Source of the DNA: Bigelowiella natans CCMP2755
Taxonomy: Eukaryota > Cercozoa > Chlorarachniophyceae
Assembly (NCBI GenBank): GCA_000320545.1
Contig: ADNK01001809.1
Location: 1 to 20,000, forward strand
DNA: 20,000 nt
Direction: 5' to 3'
The notes beneath the pieces are model-generated. The model made no database searches. It had not been told where the DNA came from and saw only the letters and a list, made by a program, of their open reading frames with translations. Of this stretch, positions 18,419-20,000 are shown piece by piece (position 1 is the stretch's first letter; the number at the start of each line of letters is the position of its first letter). The position numbers and the translations under genes are program-made.

Positions 18419-19868
18419 GGAGAAATATCATATGCCCTGTAAATCCCAACCCCGATCCAATTCACTCTGGATATAGTGTAAAATCGCCGTGCTTCTCTCA
18501 AATCCGACACTTCCATCACTCCAGAAACGCAAATCGGCAACCCCATTTGCTGCCCCTGCACAATCAATCGCTGCTAGCCTCTCTATAACAAGCATTTACG
18601 AAAGGCCCCCACCGTCTCCACTTGCTTCTCCGTAACCCTAGCGACAAGACAAAAACGCGAAGTTGTTGGCGTGGTTGGAAGTCAGCACCGAGCAAGGAGG
18701 GCACCCAAAAATCAGAGAAAACTGTTAGGCTTATGAAGGAGTGCTTACGGTTGAATGGGTGGCGTTCCCTTCTTCGCCTCCTTCTCAACGACCGCCTCAG
18801 CCTTGTCCTGTTTTCTTGAAAGAAGGGCGGCCCCATCCTTCGGTTTCGCAATTAGTGACCACCCTGCGAAGACAGGGGGGGGGGGGGGAAGGGGAAAAAG
18901 GAGAAATGAGGAGAAATTAGCGTTAAAAAAGTAAATAATGCCGCAACGCACAGATAGCCTTGATTCATTGCTGACGGCAGGGCTTCAAACTGGAATGCGC
19001 AAGTGGAATTTCGAAGTAGAAGATGAAAAACTAGACGCCGTCACCCACAACTCCCCTCCCCTCTCGTTTCCTCCGTGACGAACTCCGAGCGATACCTCGT
19101 TGATGCCGTAGCCATTTCCTATCGAGCTCGAGTCCCAGAACCTCCTCCTAAATAGAAACGATAAATGGAGTCACGCAAAAACGTCCATGCTCCTCCGGCA
19201 CATCAATGAATTCCAGGCTTTTATGACGTGCACAAGGCCCGCAAGCGAGCCGCATATGAAGTACACAATCTGCAGTCATTAGCTATCCGCTTCAAACTCC
19301 TCCAAGCGTGGTATTGCAGCAGACGCAAACGCGCCGCAAAATGCATCAATGCTATAGCAGCTGCATTCCTAGCGCAGATGCCGCTGTCGCATGGCCCCTC
19401 GGTCGTTGCACCTGGTACTTGAGCACGCCGACACGCGAGGCGCGCAACGACGGCCTCTTCCGAATATGCACGCCTCCTTTGGCCCGAACAACCCATTCGC
19501 TGTTGAAGATCACACAGGCACGCAGCAACCCAACCGCAAAACCAAGTTCATCAGGAGACGGCTACCCGCCGCTGCTGCAGGCCGCCGCAGCGAGGCGGGC
19601 ACTTAAAAAACGTTGGAAAATCTAAAAGCGGCAGGTCTCACGGTATATAAGCATATAAAGCGCTCTCAAACTGCACATTCTCTCTCTATTTTGCCACTTC
19701 GATGCTTCGATAGGATGAGCGCCTAATGGGGCGTTTCATCGCATGTCTTCATAGCAGCTATACAAAGTGCTTCTCTTACCCCTGAGCGGAAGAGGCTGTG
19801 GATTCTACATCTCCTCCAGAGCAGCAGCCGCAAGGGCCGGCTTGACTCTGCACTCGGCTATTTTCCAT
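13234..19868 (-). CDS. Unrecognised 640-residue protein, 28 exons
   Basis: Exons in reading order: 19868-19780, 19499-19412, 19147-19096, 18863-18749, 18637-18613, 18555-18466, 18009-17899, 17747-17707, 17596-17544, 17335-17270, 16983-16891, 16698-16635, 16600-16545, 16341-16314, 16279-16232, 16046-16013, 15903-15863, 15758-15735, 15575-15516, 15417-15355, 15164-15125, 14955-14890, 14610-14560, 14380-14314, 14224-14037, 13917-13883, 13634-13490, 13323-13234. All introns start GT and end AG. All phases agree, and the total is 1923 nt with TGA. The product looks soluble and helical, rich in Trp, Arg, Lys and Glu, with no signal peptide or membrane segment. I recognise no family. The 3' half is firmest. 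Exon 1 (its ATG has G at +4 but C at -3), exon 6's donor and exon 14 are the weakest, and further 5' exons may lie beyond the window. Confidence 0.68.
13767..13803. repeat. CAG/CAA trinucleotide repeat in intron 26
   Basis: Seven CAG units followed by CAA units on the + strand, which is CTG/TTG on the sense strand of the 28-exon gene. Open frames cross it in both directions, but it lies in an intron of the model. Confidence 0.75.
14466..14716. repeat. TA repeats flanking a small exon
   Basis: A TA repeat at about 14500-14537 in intron 23 and a TA-rich stretch at about 14653-14716 in intron 22 surround exon 23 (14560-14610). The second includes a near-palindrome around 14669-14694. Confidence 0.7.
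14826..14885. repeat. Alternating purine-pyrimidine tract (GC then GT repeats)
   Basis: A run of CG/GC dinucleotides (about 14829-14853, itself palindromic with flanking GCGTGC and GCACGC) continues into a GT repeat (about 14860-14885). It lies in intron 22 of the 28-exon gene, just upstream of the exon 22 donor on + coordinates. Such tracts favour left-handed DNA. Confidence 0.75.
15170..15232. repeat. TA repeat in intron 20 of the 28-exon gene
   Basis: A nearly pure TA run (about 15173-15217) ends only about 9 bases before the acceptor of exon 21 on the - strand. The acceptor therefore has TA in place of a pyrimidine tract. Confidence 0.75.
16280..16313 (-). other. 34-nt intron (intron 14 of the 28-exon gene)
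   Basis: GTCGGT...TTTTGCAG, with a T/C-rich inner part. Removing it joins exon 14 (phase 2) to exon 15. An acceptor 3 nt downstream would give a one-residue shorter form. Confidence 0.55.
16409..16438. repeat. CA repeat in intron 13
   Basis: About fifteen CA units on the + strand, TG on the sense strand of the 28-exon gene, within intron 13. Confidence 0.8.
16601..16634 (-). other. 34-nt intron (intron 12 of the 28-exon gene)
   Basis: GTACTTAC...GTATCAG. Its length is not a multiple of three. Read through, the frame meets a stop in the next exon, so splicing is needed to keep the frame open. Confidence 0.55.
17014..17240. repeat. GA and TA repeats in intron 10
   Basis: An imperfect GA repeat (about 17017-17125; CT on the sense strand of the 28-exon gene) and a TA repeat (about 17189-17239). 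The CT block lies upstream of the acceptor of exon 11. Confidence 0.8.
17380..17437. repeat. GA repeat in intron 9
   Basis: About 28 GA units with few interruptions, read as CT on the sense strand of the 28-exon gene. It lies about 45 bases upstream of the acceptor of exon 10. Confidence 0.8.
18298..18420. repeat. CA then GA repeats in intron 6
   Basis: A CA-rich stretch (about 18298-18340) is followed by a long GA repeat (about 18341-18420). On the sense strand of the 28-exon gene this reads CT then TG. Confidence 0.8.
18466..19868 (-). other. Exons 1-6 of the 28-exon gene: N-terminal region
   Basis: About residues 1-153. Exon 1 is Gly/Cys/Ser-rich. Exon 2 is basic (VHIRKRPSLRASRVGVLKYQ) and runs into EEVLGLELDRKWLRHQRG in exon 3. 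Exon 4 follows a strong poly-C acceptor and is charged (QDKAEAVVEKEAKKG), with donor GTAAGC. Exon 5 is only 25 nt. Exon 6 encodes MGLPICVSGVMEVSDLREAR, with donor GTGAAT chosen because the next exon is phase 0. Confidence 0.55.
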
Positions 19869-20000
19869 AGGCACCGCGTCCTTCTTCAACGGTCTTGTTT
19901 GTTTGAGGAGCAAAAGAGGGGTGGATTGGGGGGGGGGAGGGGGTGTACGTAGAATATGAAGGAAATGTAGGACGTAAATAGTCAGAGAAAGAAAGAAAGA
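19869..20000. other. Upstream flank of the 28-exon gene, function not visible
   Basis: Contains a G-rich run (about 19927-19943; C-rich on the - strand) and a GAAA repeat at the window edge. The C run could be the pyrimidine tract of an acceptor for a further upstream exon, in which case the gene continues beyond the window. No exon is called. Confidence 0.4.

Noticed and set aside
19228-19625. Open frames on the + strand with basic, IQ-like sequence
   Set aside because: They overlap exon 2 and its flanks on the - strand. The - strand exon joins in frame to exon 3, and the + strand frames lack convincing partners.

Overview
The window is nuclear DNA of a eukaryote, most likely a photosynthetic protist. 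It holds a plastid-type TerC membrane protein, a BIN4-like topoisomerase VI partner and a P2X-like receptor. Introns are numerous and have ordinary GT..AG ends, coding parts are GC-rich at third positions, and non-coding parts are full of dinucleotide repeats. No prokaryotic operon, ribosome binding site, tRNA, rRNA, CRISPR array or mobile element was seen. The exact lineage cannot be fixed from sequence alone.

Six genes alternate strictly in direction (+ - + - + -). (1) TerC, + strand, main exon 286-1206, 5' end incomplete. (2) BIN4-like, - strand, modelled as three exons between 4222 and 2660. (3) A hidden seven-exon gene for a 133-residue single-pass membrane protein, + strand, 4559-6239. 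(4) An intronless 558-residue protein with a signal peptide, - strand, 8922-7246, not recognised. (5) An intronless 822-residue P2X-like channel subunit with a C-terminal EF-hand, + strand, 9634-12102. (6) An unrecognised 640-residue protein read from 28 small exons, - strand, 19868-13234. Genes 2, 3 and 6 were assembled by eye from splice sites and reading-frame phase. Every junction keeps frame, but no transcript data were available.

The alternating order makes two head-to-head spacers (4223-4558 and 8923-9633) and three tail-to-tail spacers (1207-2659, 6240-7245, 12103-13233). The tail-to-tail spacers are strikingly rich in CTAG and in short perfect palindromes such as CATGCTAGCATG. The head-to-head ones are not.

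The most interesting items are the P2X/EF-hand fusion, the intron-dense orphan gene with two 34-nt introns, the small membrane-protein gene with a duplicated exon motif, a PCNA-box-like N-terminus on the BIN4 model, and the palindromes between converging genes. The genes share no obvious pathway.
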